Made by a program: the position numbers and the translations under genes
Assembly: GCA_946499615.1 (NCBI GenBank)
Contig: CAMMST010000003.1
Location: 1 to 64,000 of the forward strand
Direction of reading: 5' to 3'
Length of the DNA stretch: 64,000 nt
Source of the DNA: Enterococcus_E cecorum_B
Lineage (GTDB): Bacteria; Bacillota; Bacilli; Lactobacillales; Enterococcaceae
The notes under the pieces: model-generated
Seen by the model: only the letters and a program-made list of their open reading frames with translations
The model's database searches: none
Told to the model about the DNA's origin: nothing
Shown here: piece by piece, positions 32,710-42,060 of the stretch
Numbering within the stretch: position 1 is the stretch's first letter
How the letters are laid out: each line of letters opens with the position of its first letter

Positions 32710-33741
32710 TTAAAAAATAGCTACAAAAAACTTAGCCATTACATAGGCAATAACCCCACAACCAGGAAATGTCATCACCCAAGCAAAAATCATTTCTTTT
32801 ACAATGCGCCAATCGACACTACTTAAGCGTTTTGAGGCACCAACCCCCATGATGGCTGTTGTTTTCGTATGGGTTGTTGAAACTGGAATACCAAATACAG
32901 AAGCTAAGAATAAGCATATCGCCGCACTTAAATCTGCTGAAAAACCTTGGTAAGTTTCTAACTTAACCATATCCATACCTACTGACTTAATAATCTTCAT
33001 TCCACCAACACTGGTTCCTAATCCCATGGTAATTGAACAAAGCGCCATCACCCAAAGCGGAATAGTAAAGCCATTGCCAGTTTTGTCTACTAACCCATTA
33101 TAAAATAATCCTAACATGAATACGCCCATAAATTTTTGACCATCTTGCGCACCATGTAAAAAGGCATTAGCAGCAGCCGAAATAGCTTGACCAATTGTAA
33201 AGAATTTATTCGCTTTTCTTCGAGGAATATTTTGGAATATTAATACTAATAATTTAGTTAATAAGTAACCTCCAAAAAATCCCATAATTGTTGAAACGAC
33301 TAGACCGATAATAACTTTAATCCATTCATCAACATTAACTGCGTTTAGTCCACCTAAGGCCATCGCTGCTCCAGTTAGACCGGCAATTAACGCATGCGAT
33401 TCACTTGTTGGAATACCAAAATACCAAGCTGCTACCGCCCATACAACAATTGCAAACAATGAAGCGGCTAAGGCGACTTGTGCAGCCTGTATCCCTTGTG
33501 CATCAAAACTCACAATATTACTGATAGTTTCGGCAACTTGAGCATTAAAATATGTCATTACTAAGGCACCCGCAAAATTCATCACTACAGCCATCCAAAT
33601 TGCAAAATTAGGAGCTAAAACTCTTGTAGATACCGCAGTAGCAATCGCGTTTGGTGCATCTGTCCAACCGTTAACAAAAATCACCCCTAATACAAGGGCA
33701 ACGGTTACAAATAGTGCAATACTCAAATAATTCACCACCAT
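32710..33741 (-). CDS. Low-affinity inorganic phosphate permease (Pit)
   Basis: 343 residues from ATG 33741, with GGAG 8 bases upstream; the longer frame to 33816 has no ribosome binding site. Ten or so membrane helices. Both PiT signature copies are present: FVNGWTDAPNAIATAVSTRVL near the N-terminus and GAQDGQKFMGVF in the second half, with SAGM-like SESHALIAGLTGAA between. Secondary transport of phosphate or metal phosphate by proton or sodium symport. It is the first gene of a two-gene operon with DUF47. Confidence 0.94.
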   Translation of the reverse strand: MVVNYLSIALFVTVALVLGVIFVNGWTDAPNAIATAVSTRVLAPNFAIWMAVVMNFAGALVMTYFNAQVAETISNIVSFDAQGIQAAQVALAASLFAIVVWAVAAWYFGIPTSESHALIAGLTGAAMALGGLNAVNVDEWIKVIIGLVVSTIMGFFGGYLLTKLLVLIFQNIPRRKANKFFTIGQAISAAANAFLHGAQDGQKFMGVFMLGLFYNGLVDKTGNGFTIPLWVMALCSITMGLGTSVGGMKIIKSVGMDMVKLETYQGFSADLSAAICLFLASVFGIPVSTTHTKTTAIMGVGASKRLSSVDWRIVKEMIFAWVMTFPGCGVIAYVMAKFFVAIF

Positions 33742-33943
33742 AAATTTACTCCACTTGTTATGATAGCATAAAAAAGGAAAGATGTGTATATTTGACCTTA
33801 AGAAAGTTTTAAACAATTATCTAAAAAGTTTCTCATTTAAATAAAATATCGTAACTATTGTTGCAAATATCTATCTATTTTAATTATTCCTTCATCAAAA
33901 ACAAAAAAATTTGTGTTAAGTAAAAATTCTTTACAACTTATTG

Positions 33944-33972
33944 TTGCAAAGCGTGCCGCCATTAGGTATAAT
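33944..33972 (+). promoter_or_regulatory. rpsT promoter
   Basis: TTGCAA, exactly 17 bases, TATAAT, about 57 bases before the rpsT start. Confidence 0.88.
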
Positions 33973-33985
33973 GACAATTGTTGAT

Positions 33986-34004
33986 TTATACGAAATTCGT
34001 ATAA
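33986..34004 (+). promoter_or_regulatory. Palindrome at the 5' end of the rpsT leader
   Basis: TTATACGA-AAT-TCGTATAA begins about 7 bases after the expected transcription start. It can form an 8-bp RNA hairpin or be a DNA operator. S20 is known to be autoregulated in E. coli, but by another leader, so the role here is an inference. Confidence 0.55.
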
Positions 34005-34029
34005 GAACTAATTATCGGAGGTGAAATAA

Positions 34030-34284
34030 ATGCCAAACATTGAATCTGCAATCAAACGTGTTCGTACAAGTGAAGCTGCTAATGCTAAGAATTCATCTCA
34101 ATTAAGCGCAATGCGTACAGCTGTTAAGAAATTCGAACAAGCTGTTGAAGCTGGTGCTGAAAACGTAGCTGAGTTACACAAAGAAGCAATCAAAGCGATC
34201 GACATGGCTGAATCAAAAGGATTAATCCACAAAAACAAAGCTGGTCGTGATAAATCTCGTTTAAGCAAAAAATTAGCTAAATAA
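34030..34284 (+). CDS. rpsT: 30S ribosomal protein S20
   Basis: 84 residues, the usual S20 length and composition: helical and basic, MPNIESAIKRVRTSEAAN at the N-terminus and NKAGRDKSRLSKKL at the C-terminus, binding 16S rRNA. ATG 34030 follows GGAGGTGAAATAA. It is a single-gene transcript, with promoter 33944-33972 and a perfect terminator; the adjacent holA is convergent. Confidence 0.98.
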   Translation: MPNIESAIKRVRTSEAANAKNSSQLSAMRTAVKKFEQAVEAGAENVAELHKEAIKAIDMAESKGLIHKNKAGRDKSRLSKKLAK

Positions 34285-34293
34285 TGCTATCGA

Positions 34294-34328
34294 TAAAAAA
34301 ACCACGGTTAAAACCGTGGATTTTTTTT
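34294..34328. terminator. Bidirectional terminator of rpsT and holA
   Basis: Stem CCACGGTT-AA-AACCGTGG with T runs of at least seven on both sides. Confidence 0.95.
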
Positions 34329-35337
34329 AGCAATTTTTTAATAAATACATTTGAAAGGCAAAGTTTTTTTCTACCTGACCAGACTTTATTTGGTAATCCA
34401 ACTCGACTAATTGATCAAATAAGTGTAATAAATCATGCATTTGATATTTTCTAACCTCTTGCATCGCTAATTTCACACGATAAGCATGGATTTTCAGCAT
34501 ATCCGCAATATTTCCTTGCTGATACCCTTGTTTCATCAAATATTTCACTTGAATGAGTAAACGAAATTGGCCAACTAATATTGCAATTAGTTTAATCGGC
34601 TCTTCATTTTGAATGCTCAAATCATGAAATAATTGCAAAGCTGAATTCGTTTGATGATGCAATATATATTGGGATAATTCAAAAATGTTCTGCTCTAGGG
34701 TTTTAGGTATTAATCGGTCAATATCATTTTTACTTACTTGATTGTCCTCACCTAAAAATAAATGTAACTTTTGATATTCCTGAATCACTCTAGAAAGTTG
34801 AAAATCACATTGTTTCAAAAAATATTCCAGCACTTCTCTAGGAAATGTCATACCTTCGTTTTTTAAAAAATGTTGAAAATATTGTCGTACTTCATTTTCT
34901 TTTAAATATTGCACATCAATAATCTTCGCATTTTTCTTTAATGCTTTTGTCACTTTTTTGCGTTCATCCAATTTTGGATAATCTGCAAATAAAACAAATA
35001 TTGTCGATTCATTCGGTTGTTGGAAATAGTGAATCAATTGTTTTAACTGTTCTTCCTCTATGGCACGCTTGTCACTTGTTAAAAAATAGGGATGCTCTAA
35101 AAAGACTAACCGATAATCGCCAAAAAAAGGACTTGCTTGGATTTCCTCAAGTACAATTTGCATATCTACTTCTTCCCCGTCAAAAGCAGCAAAGTTTAAA
35201 TCATCCTCTTGTACATTTAAACGATTCATAAATGCTTTTTTGACTTCTTCAATTAAATACTTTTCCTGGCCGCTTACCAAATAAAGATTAGCCAGTGCTT
35301 GTTGCGAAATAGCCTGTAATGACTGTTGTATACTCAA
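34327..35337 (-). CDS. holA: DNA polymerase III delta subunit
   Basis: 336 residues from TTG 35337. It loads the beta clamp as part of the clamp-loader complex. The N-terminal module has YLVSGQEKYLIEEVK (about 18-32), the middle has the LSRVIQEYQKL-type AAA+ lid and the C-terminus the collar region. The frame opens at ATG 35373, but the -10 box (TGTTATAAT, 35372-35380) overlaps that ATG, so it cannot be on the mRNA; AAAGGA sits 9 bases before TTG 35337. It converges on rpsT. Confidence 0.93.
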   Translation of the reverse strand: MSIQQSLQAISQQALANLYLVSGQEKYLIEEVKKAFMNRLNVQEDDLNFAAFDGEEVDMQIVLEEIQASPFFGDYRLVFLEHPYFLTSDKRAIEEEQLKQLIHYFQQPNESTIFVLFADYPKLDERKKVTKALKKNAKIIDVQYLKENEVRQYFQHFLKNEGMTFPREVLEYFLKQCDFQLSRVIQEYQKLHLFLGEDNQVSKNDIDRLIPKTLEQNIFELSQYILHHQTNSALQLFHDLSIQNEEPIKLIAILVGQFRLLIQVKYLMKQGYQQGNIADMLKIHAYRVKLAMQEVRKYQMHDLLHLFDQLVELDYQIKSGQVEKNFAFQMYLLKNC

Positions 35338-35371
35338 TGAAATATTTCCTTTCCCACTTTTTTCTACATAC

Positions 35372-35380
35372 ATTATAACA
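35372..35380 (-). promoter_or_regulatory. Extended -10 promoter of holA
   Basis: TGTTATAAT (TG-N-TATAAT) reads on the minus strand just downstream of the comEC stop at 35392; no good -35. It sets the holA start at the downstream TTG. Confidence 0.7.
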
Positions 35381-35391
35381 AATTTAGTAAA

Positions 35392-37668
35392 TTAATGCCC
35401 AAGATTTTCCTTAATGTGCGAAGAAAAATGCCAACGATATTGAATCATGCCCAGCTGATCGGTACGCCTAATTTGCACATGGTTTTCTTTTAGCGTTTGG
35501 ATTGTCTGTTGGTGAGGATGACCATAACGATTTTTCTCACCGACCGAGATAATAGCCATTTGCGGCCGAATCTGTTGAATAAAGGTTGCATCTGTTGAAG
35601 TATGGCTTCCGTGATGTCCAACATGCAAGATATCCACTTGAAGTGTAGGATACTTCCTTATCAACTCAACCTCACCTTCTTTAGGTAAATCACCCGTCCA
35701 CATGAAAGATAGCGTATGAATTTTCGTGTAAAGTACCATAGAATCTTTATTTTCTCCTAAACCAGCTTTACTAGGAGCTAAAACCTGTAATGGGATTTTT
35801 TGACCGATAATTTGATTGGCTAAAACTTCATAAATCTTTGTTTGCTTTGGAAGCTTCTTTAATTTTTGGTTAATTTTTTCATTATGATGTGCACCTTTTG
35901 TTAGATAAACTTTTTTAACATTAAATTGTTTACATATTGGCAACAAGTCCCCCATATGATCCATATCTCCATGTGAAAGAACCAGTGCATCAATACGGTG
36001 AATACCCTCCCCTTTGAGATATGGCACTAATGAATAGTTACAATTCGGCTTTGATTTTCTTTTTTGCCACCCTTTCTTCTCCATCGCTATCTTACCACCA
36101 GTATCAATCACAATAACTTCTTGATTAAATGCGCTCTGAATTACACTACACGCTCCTTGACCAACATCTACAAAAGTCACCCGAGGAAACAAATGAGTGA
36201 ATGTAAAATATAGAAAAGGTAAGAACAGACAGATAGCAAGTACGAGATAATGATACCTTGATTGCAAGAATAATAATCCTAAAATCAAACAAATACCGAC
36301 CAACCAACTAGGGATAGTCCCAAAATGAAGTTGAAAATTCACTAAAAATTGTAAGCTATACTCGATTCCTTTGACAATCCAATCAAAAGGCAGATTAAAA
36401 AATGGCAGCAATGGTGGGATAAAAGTTAGTAGAAACAATCCAAAACAATAAGGTAATAAAAGAAAAGTAAATAGATAGGAAAAAACAGCGGTTAATATCC
36501 CACCTAAAATCGGCCATTGAAAAAAGACACAAAACAAAAATGGTGCAGTTAATACATGTAAATATTGCATGAAAAGCAGCGACTGCCATTTTGATTTTGA
36601 ATTTGGTATAAAAATCAACAAAAATGAGACAAGTAGTGATAGCTGACCTGATAAAACTAAGAGGATATTTGGAAATATAACCATTAAAATTAAGAGGACG
36701 ATGCTAAATCGATCTAAACGGGATAACTTGATAGAAAGATGATTCAGTAAATAAGTGAGTAAATACGTAAAAGTTGCTCGTAAAACACTCATCGAAATAC
36801 CAAATAAAAACATAGCCGTCAATGCACAAACAATAAACGGTAGCATTCTTTGCGCAAAAGATAAATGGAGGCGACGAAAAAAATAATCGAATAATCCCAA
36901 AAAGAAAATGACATGCATACCTGAGATCGTAAATAAATGTAAAATACCACTCATACTGTACAGAGATTGCATTTCTTGAAAATCCTGATTTTTATATCCA
37001 AAGACCAAAGCTTGCACGTATTGACTTGCTTTTCTTGATAATTGTTCACGTACTTGCCTTATGCAATAAAAACGTAATTGAGATAGCAAAGTTTGCCAAG
37101 CTGAACCAGAAAGCACACGATATTTTTCAACAACAAACAAGCCGAAATAATTTTTATCTTGCAAATACTTCTCATAATCAAAGGCATGCTGATTACGAGA
37201 AGTATTTACTGACTGAAAACGACCCATACAAGATAAACAGGTAAAGCTAGGGGCATCCATTCGCCACTTTTGCTGTTCATTTTCAGATTTTAATTGAATT
37301 TGAAGTCGGACTAATTTTCCTTTCATACGCCCATCTGCCGTTAATAAATCACCATTCACTGTCACCGAATCTGGATAGATAAGGCATTCCGTTTGAAGCA
37401 ACTGACTACTTGGCGACTGCTGATGTCTTTGCAAATAGCCACTTCCTAAACACAAACTTAGTACAATAAGGCTCAAAATACATAAAGTAACTTTTCTAGC
37501 ATATAATAAATAAATGAATACATATCCTGCTATGAGTAACAATATCAATTGCGATAAAACCAAGCCATAGTAGCTACAGACGGTAAAAAGCGTACAATAG
37601 GCTATTTGGTTTATCCATGAAAAATCGCAATGCTTAAAACTATTTGGTAATGGAAGTAAGTTTTTCAA
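35392..37668 (-). CDS. comEC: ComEC/Rec2 DNA internalisation channel
   Basis: 758 residues. Polytopic membrane core of the competence DNA-uptake channel. N-terminal hydrophobic segments, an OB-like DUF4131 region (about 85-190), the Competence domain helices (GISMSVLRATFTYLLTYL, about 290-310), then a C-terminal MBL domain with SHGDMDHMGD (about 560) and VGHHGSHTST that would degrade the non-transforming strand. The start is TTG 37668, 29 bases inside comEB, so it depends on translational coupling. Confidence 0.93.
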   Translation of the reverse strand: MKNLLPLPNSFKHCDFSWINQIAYCTLFTVCSYYGLVLSQLILLLIAGYVFIYLLYARKVTLCILSLIVLSLCLGSGYLQRHQQSPSSQLLQTECLIYPDSVTVNGDLLTADGRMKGKLVRLQIQLKSENEQQKWRMDAPSFTCLSCMGRFQSVNTSRNQHAFDYEKYLQDKNYFGLFVVEKYRVLSGSAWQTLLSQLRFYCIRQVREQLSRKASQYVQALVFGYKNQDFQEMQSLYSMSGILHLFTISGMHVIFFLGLFDYFFRRLHLSFAQRMLPFIVCALTAMFLFGISMSVLRATFTYLLTYLLNHLSIKLSRLDRFSIVLLILMVIFPNILLVLSGQLSLLVSFLLIFIPNSKSKWQSLLFMQYLHVLTAPFLFCVFFQWPILGGILTAVFSYLFTFLLLPYCFGLFLLTFIPPLLPFFNLPFDWIVKGIEYSLQFLVNFQLHFGTIPSWLVGICLILGLLFLQSRYHYLVLAICLFLPFLYFTFTHLFPRVTFVDVGQGACSVIQSAFNQEVIVIDTGGKIAMEKKGWQKRKSKPNCNYSLVPYLKGEGIHRIDALVLSHGDMDHMGDLLPICKQFNVKKVYLTKGAHHNEKINQKLKKLPKQTKIYEVLANQIIGQKIPLQVLAPSKAGLGENKDSMVLYTKIHTLSFMWTGDLPKEGEVELIRKYPTLQVDILHVGHHGSHTSTDATFIQQIRPQMAIISVGEKNRYGHPHQQTIQTLKENHVQIRRTDQLGMIQYRWHFSSHIKENLGH

Positions 37669-38110
37669 AATACTTTGGATCCAACTTCACTTGTTGAATC
37701 GCTACTCCAAGTTTTTGAATTAACTCGATTGCATAAGGATCATTATGATAGTCATGTAGATAATAGATTTTTTTAATTCCTGCTTGTAAAATAGCTTTCG
37801 TACAATGTAAACAAGGAAAGTGCGTAACATAAATTTCGGCACCATCCGTTGAAATACCTAATTTAGCACATTGTAATAAAGCGTTCATTTCAGCATGAAT
37901 GGTCCGAATACAATGACCATCCACAACGTAACAGCCATGATCGATACAATGATTATCTCCGCTAACTGCCCCATTATATCCACCTGCAATGATACGACGA
38001 TCTTTTACTAATGTGGCTCCCACTTCCAGACGCGTACAAGTACTTCTTAAGGATAACAGTACCGCTTGAGCCATAAAATACTGATTCCAGGGAATTCTTT
38101 GATCTACCAT
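37640..38110 (-). CDS. comEB: dCMP deaminase, ComE operon protein 2
   Basis: 156 residues of the cytidine/deoxycytidylate deaminase fold. Zinc site HAEMNALLQ (about residue 71) and PCLHCTKAIL (about 98). It converts dCMP to dUMP; in B. subtilis it lies in the comE operon and is not essential for uptake. ATG 38110 has GGAGGTGCCTAT upstream. It overlaps comEC by 29 bases. Confidence 0.92.
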   Translation of the reverse strand: MVDQRIPWNQYFMAQAVLLSLRSTCTRLEVGATLVKDRRIIAGGYNGAVSGDNHCIDHGCYVVDGHCIRTIHAEMNALLQCAKLGISTDGAEIYVTHFPCLHCTKAILQAGIKKIYYLHDYHNDPYAIELIQKLGVAIQQVKLDPKYFEKLTSITK

Positions 38111-38137
38111 ATAGGCACCTCCAAAACTTGTTTTTAG

Positions 38138-38803
38138 TTATATTGTAATCGAGTCACGTAATTTTTCAACCGTCTTTTCACCAATTCCTGTCACTTTGGC
38201 TAAGTCTTCAATAGTCTTGAATGAACCATTTTCATTGCGATAGTCGATAATTGCTTGAGCCTTTTTTTCACCTATGCCACTTAGCTGTTGAAGTTGCGTT
38301 AAATCTGCTTGATTAATATTTATTTTTCCATCTTCTTTTGACGATTTTTCAGCAGATTTTTCCTCCAAATGACCATTATTATTGATATTTTCTGTATCTA
38401 GTCTCTGTGCTTGATCTTGCGTTAAGATTATTATTTTTTGTTGATCTTGTATAATCATCGCCTGGTTTACCGTTTGAATCGCTGCATCTTCTGTTAATCC
38501 TCCCGCTTGCTTTAACAAATCAAAAAGCCGAGACCCTTCTGATAACTGATAGACACCTGGCTGTTTGACCGCTCCTGAAATATCTACATAAATTTTTGTA
38601 GATTTAGATTCATTATTCGCTTGCTCTTGCTCTTTTTTGCTGTCTACCGTTACTTCAGTAGTCGATAAAGTCTCAATTAGTAATTCTTTGTCTTCCTTTT
38701 CTTGTTGCGTAACAAGTAAAAATACTGCTATACCTAACAAAACTATGCCACATACGCCGACAATAAGCTGCCAAGTTTTTATTTTACGCCACCAATTTTG
38801 CAT
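38138..38803 (-). CDS. comEA: ComEA DNA receptor
   Basis: 221 residues from ATG 38803 (MQNWWRKI) with AGAGGTG 6 bases upstream; the in-frame GTG at 38812 is part of that site. One N-terminal membrane anchor (about 12-32), a flexible acidic linker, an SLBB/soluble-ligand-like domain (IYVDISGAVKQPGVY, about 70-135) and a C-terminal tandem helix-hairpin-helix that binds DNA (ININQADLTQLQQLSGIGEK). It receives extracellular DNA and passes it to ComEC. comEA-comEB-comEC is the canonical order. Confidence 0.95.
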   Translation of the reverse strand: MQNWWRKIKTWQLIVGVCGIVLLGIAVFLLVTQQEKEDKELLIETLSTTEVTVDSKKEQEQANNESKSTKIYVDISGAVKQPGVYQLSEGSRLFDLLKQAGGLTEDAAIQTVNQAMIIQDQQKIIILTQDQAQRLDTENINNNGHLEEKSAEKSSKEDGKININQADLTQLQQLSGIGEKKAQAIIDYRNENGSFKTIEDLAKVTGIGEKTVEKLRDSITI

Positions 38804-38849
38804 TTTTTTCACCTCTCTAATATATAAATACGAAAAAAATGAAAAAAAG

Positions 38850-38864
38850 CGTCAAAAAAAGACG
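38850..38864 (-). terminator. Terminator of the HAD gene
   Basis: CGTC-AAAAAAA-GACG hairpin followed on the minus strand by CTTTTTTTC, after the stop at 38875. Confidence 0.65.
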
Positions 38865-38874
38865 AATAAATAAA

Positions 38875-39492
38875 CTATTCGCCTAAAAATTTTTCTATTT
38901 CTGCTAATGAGTGAACTTCATGATGGGCCTGTTTGATTTTAAAAAGTCGCTCATCATTATAAAAAACACTTTGTACACCGGCATTAATTCCGGCATCGAT
39001 GTCCATTGGTCGATCACCAATCATGACTGTCTTTGTTTTATCCATCTGATATTTTTCAACTAAATACAAGAGTGAAGTCGGATCAGGTTTGCGGGGAAAT
39101 TTATTTTCTGGACCAACGATTTCAACGAACAGGCCATCTAATTGTGAACCTTGTAATAACGCCTTGGCAGAAGCATTTTCGCGGTGGGTCAGTAAATAAT
39201 TCTTACCACCTTTTTCAATCACTTTTTCTAATATGTATTTTGCATCATCATAGGCAAAAACATTACTCGTATCACTTTTTTCAAACTGCTTATATATTTG
39301 ATCAAATTCTTGAAAATCTAACTGATATTGGTTTGCTAAGTCTTTGGATGATTGGGTTTTAAGCGTTCTGTAAATAGCTGATGGCGTAATCGAAATTTGA
39401 TAATGTTGCATCGTTTTTACATAAGCTTTCAACATTTTCGGATAGGTATTAAATAATGTGCCATCAAAATCCCAAATGAAGTTTTGATACAT
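38875..39492 (-). CDS. HAD-IA family hydrolase (phosphoglycolate phosphatase-like)
   Basis: 205 residues from ATG 39492 (MYQNFIWDFDGTLFN) after AGTAGGA; an extra six codons upstream lack support. HAD motif I DFDGTLFNTYP (about 9), motif II in YLLTHREN (about 108), motif IV VMIGDRPMDIDAG (about 160). A phosphatase of small molecules; substrate unknown. It is a minus-strand gene between comEA and DUF711 with its own terminators. Confidence 0.9.
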   Translation of the reverse strand: MYQNFIWDFDGTLFNTYPKMLKAYVKTMQHYQISITPSAIYRTLKTQSSKDLANQYQLDFQEFDQIYKQFEKSDTSNVFAYDDAKYILEKVIEKGGKNYLLTHRENASAKALLQGSQLDGLFVEIVGPENKFPRKPDPTSLLYLVEKYQMDKTKTVMIGDRPMDIDAGINAGVQSVFYNDERLFKIKQAHHEVHSLAEIEKFLGE

Positions 39493-39561
39493 TTTGATTC
39501 CTACTTTCAAAGATAATTCCTTTTTACCTTATCCTAAATAGCTTTATTTTTCAAGAAAAAA

Positions 39562-39598
39562 ATCGTCTTTTTACAGAAAATTTCCATAAAAAGACGAT
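39562..39598 (-). terminator. Terminator of DUF711-ACT operon
   Basis: ATCGTCTTTTTA pairs with TAAAAAGACGAT around 13 bases, followed on the minus strand by TTTTTT. Confidence 0.9.
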
Positions 39599-39602
39599 GC
39601 TG

Positions 39603-40952
39603 TTAATTTTTGAATGAATGAATTGGCGCTGGAATTCGTCCGCCACGTTGAATAAATACATCCGAACTAGCTGCGTTAACCTTCATAACCGGTGCACTCC
39701 CCAGTAATCCACCGAATTCAATGGTATCGCCAACTTTTAACTGGTTGGCTGGAATAACTCTAACAGCGGTCGTTTTGTGATTGACCACACCGATAGCTGC
39801 CTCATCTGCAATCATTGCCGCAATCGTACTTGCTGGTGTATCTCCTGGAATGGCAATCATATCTAAGCCTACTGAACAAATTGCAGTCATTGCCTCTAAT
39901 TTTTCAATATTTAAATAGCCTTGTTCTGCCGCTTGAATCATTCCGGCATCTTCGGAAACTGGAATAAAAGCACCTGATAACCCACCAACATGATTACAAG
40001 CCATAACGCCACCTTTTTTGACCGCGTCATTCAGTAAGGCAAGTGCTGCAGTAGTCCCGTGAGTCCCAACTGATTCAAGACCCATTTCTTCTAAAATTTG
40101 AGCTACACTATCACCAACAGCTGGTGTCGGTGCTAAAGACAAGTCCACAATGCCAAAAGGGACACCCAACCGTTCAGAGGCGATTTTACCAACCATTTGA
40201 CCCATACGTGTAATTTTAAATGCAGTTTTTTTGACCGTTTCCGCAACAATATCAAAACTCTCACCTTTTACTTTTTCAAGCGCTCTTTTGACAACACCCG
40301 GTCCACTAACACCCACATTAATGACACAGTCAGCTTCACCTACACCATGAAACGCTCCGGCCATGAAAGGATTATCTTCTACTGCATTGGCAAATACGAC
40401 CAATTTGGCACAACCCATATCAGATTTAGCAGCAGTTTCTTTGATGACTTCACCCATCAATTTAACTGCATCCATATTTATACCAGCTTTTGTCGAACCG
40501 ATATTCACACTTGAACATACAAAATCGGTTTGTGCTAGTGCTTCTGGAATGGATTCAATTAAGGCTAAATCACCAGCCGTAAACCCTTTTTCGACTAAAG
40601 CGGAATACCCACCGATAAAATTAACCCCCACTTTTTTGGCAGCTTTATCTAAAACTTTAGCAAACTTCACACAATCTTTTGTATCAGCCTTAGAAGCCGC
40701 AGCAACAATTCCGATTGGGGTAACAGAAATACGTTTGTTAATAATCGGTATGCCATATTCTAATTCAATCGCTTCACCTACTGCAACTAAATCAGCTGCC
40801 TTTGTTGTAATTTTCTGATAAATCTTTTCACAACTTCGATCAATATCTTCATCAATACAGTCTAACAAAGAAATACCCATAGTGATTGTACGAATATCTA
40901 AATTTTCTTCTTCAACCATTCGTATGGTTTCTAAAATTTGATTTACTTCCAT
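39603..40952 (-). CDS. DUF711/PFL-family protein
   Basis: 449 residues from ATG 40952, with GGAGGGAATACG upstream; the 16 extra codons before it are rejected. The protein is distantly related in fold to pyruvate formate-lyase and carried as UPF0210 (DUF711) in many Firmicutes; its biochemical role is not settled. Typical stretches are INVGVSGPGVVKRAL, KITRMGQMVG and THGTTAALALLNDAV. It starts 13 bases after the ACT gene, a pair conserved across Lactobacillales. Confidence 0.92.
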   Translation of the reverse strand: MEVNQILETIRMVEEENLDIRTITMGISLLDCIDEDIDRSCEKIYQKITTKAADLVAVGEAIELEYGIPIINKRISVTPIGIVAAASKADTKDCVKFAKVLDKAAKKVGVNFIGGYSALVEKGFTAGDLALIESIPEALAQTDFVCSSVNIGSTKAGINMDAVKLMGEVIKETAAKSDMGCAKLVVFANAVEDNPFMAGAFHGVGEADCVINVGVSGPGVVKRALEKVKGESFDIVAETVKKTAFKITRMGQMVGKIASERLGVPFGIVDLSLAPTPAVGDSVAQILEEMGLESVGTHGTTAALALLNDAVKKGGVMACNHVGGLSGAFIPVSEDAGMIQAAEQGYLNIEKLEAMTAICSVGLDMIAIPGDTPASTIAAMIADEAAIGVVNHKTTAVRVIPANQLKVGDTIEFGGLLGSAPVMKVNAASSDVFIQRGGRIPAPIHSFKN

Positions 40953-40965
40953 CGTATTCCCTCCA

Positions 40966-41232
40966 CTACAACTTATGCATGGCATCGAAAATTTCGGCAT
41001 TTTGAATACGAATATCCACTCCTAATTGTTCGGCCGTTTGATCTAGCTTTTCACGAACAACCTTGAAATCAGCATTTCCTTTTGATTCTAACACCATCAT
41101 CATCGTAAAATATTCATTTAATATTGTTTGTGTGACATCAATAATATTTAGGTCTAAATCTGCTAAGGTTTGACTAACTTTAGCAATAATACCTACTTTA
41201 TCCTTACCAATAACCGTTAAAATTGCTCTCAT
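40966..41232 (-). CDS. ACT-domain protein (UPF0237 type)
   Basis: 88 residues from ATG 41232, with AAAGGAGG 8 bases upstream (the frame extends to 41265 without a ribosome binding site). It is a single ACT domain: AILTVIGKDKVGIIAKVSQT then LDLNIIDVTQTILNEYFTMM. ACT domains bind amino acids or related ligands; the small stand-alone form is always next to DUF711 and presumably regulates it. First gene of the two-gene operon. Confidence 0.93.
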   Translation of the reverse strand: MRAILTVIGKDKVGIIAKVSQTLADLDLNIIDVTQTILNEYFTMMMVLESKGNADFKVVREKLDQTAEQLGVDIRIQNAEIFDAMHKL

Positions 41233-41360
41233 AACGAGTCCTCCTTTTTTTGTACAGTATAACACAAAAATTTTGCTTTAAAAATAAATCTTTCATAAAA
41301 ACAGCTTTTTTTAGATGGATTATCGCCTATTTCCGAACAATCCCCTCAACAAGAAAAAAA

Positions 41361-41383
41361 TCCCTTCTGTAAAAACAAAAGGG
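41361..41383 (-). terminator. Terminator of the 3D-domain gene
   Basis: TCCCTT and AAGGGA pair and are followed on the minus strand by TTTTTTT; it lies 12 bases past the stop at 41395. Confidence 0.75.
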
Positions 41384-41394
41384 AAAATGATAAA

Positions 41395-42060
41395 TTAATC
41401 TAAAATTGTTACTTTGACTGTTCTTCTACCCCACTGAATACATTGTTCGTATGTAGAAAAATGAACATCAATAATATTACCTTTAATCGCACCACCAGTA
41501 TCCGAAGCAATGGCCTCACCATAACCTTCAACATATAAGCGCGTACCTAATGGAATCACATTTGGATCAACTGCTACAGCCATTGGATTCGTTAATAAAT
41601 TTTGGCCAGTTGCCGTTACTGTTCCTCCACCTAAACTGTCTCTTGGATCTGAACTATAAGCCGTTGATTCCATATACAGAACTTTTCCAGTTACTTCATC
41701 AGGCGTGTTTTGCGAATCCGCTACTTGCTTTTCTTGTACGGTTGCTTCAGCTTTTGTCTCTTTCGGTGTTTGATCAATAATTACTTTATTGTGACGAATT
41801 AACTTGATACCACCTTCAGATTCTTGCGTTTCAATCTTTAATACTTGACCATCAAAAATCAAGTTTGGATTATCTATTTGATTATCTTTTGCAATTTTAT
41901 CGACAAAATCGGTTGACCCAAAATATTTTTCTGAAATTTTCGAAAGTGTATCGCTTGAAGTCACAACATGTTTTATTTCTTCTGCATGTGCATTCACACT
42001 TCTCACTTCAAATGACACAATCACCATCAAACCAATGACTAGTGCTTTAATTGTCTTCAT
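41395..42060 (-). CDS. Secreted LysM plus 3D-domain cell wall hydrolase
   Basis: 221 residues from ATG 42060. A signal peptide (MKTIKALVIGLMVIVSF, cleavage near AHA-EE) is followed by one LysM module (VVTSSDTLSKISEKYFGSTD, about 33-75) that binds peptidoglycan and a C-terminal 3D domain. The 3D domain has the three conserved Asp in ASDTGGAIKGNIIDV and a GTRLYVEGYG strand, as in YocH and stationary-phase resuscitation-like enzymes. It is likely a peptidoglycan lytic transglycosylase or hydrolase outside the cell. Ribosome binding site GAGGAG is 11-12 bases upstream, slightly long. Confidence 0.9.
   Translation of the reverse strand: MKTIKALVIGLMVIVSFEVRSVNAHAEEIKHVVTSSDTLSKISEKYFGSTDFVDKIAKDNQIDNPNLIFDGQVLKIETQESEGGIKLIRHNKVIIDQTPKETKAEATVQEKQVADSQNTPDEVTGKVLYMESTAYSSDPRDSLGGGTVTATGQNLLTNPMAVAVDPNVIPLGTRLYVEGYGEAIASDTGGAIKGNIIDVHFSTYEQCIQWGRRTVKVTILD

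Noticed and set aside
40197..40818. Long ORFs opposite the DUF711 gene
   Set aside because: DUF711 is a conserved full-length gene and the antisense frames have no ribosome binding site.
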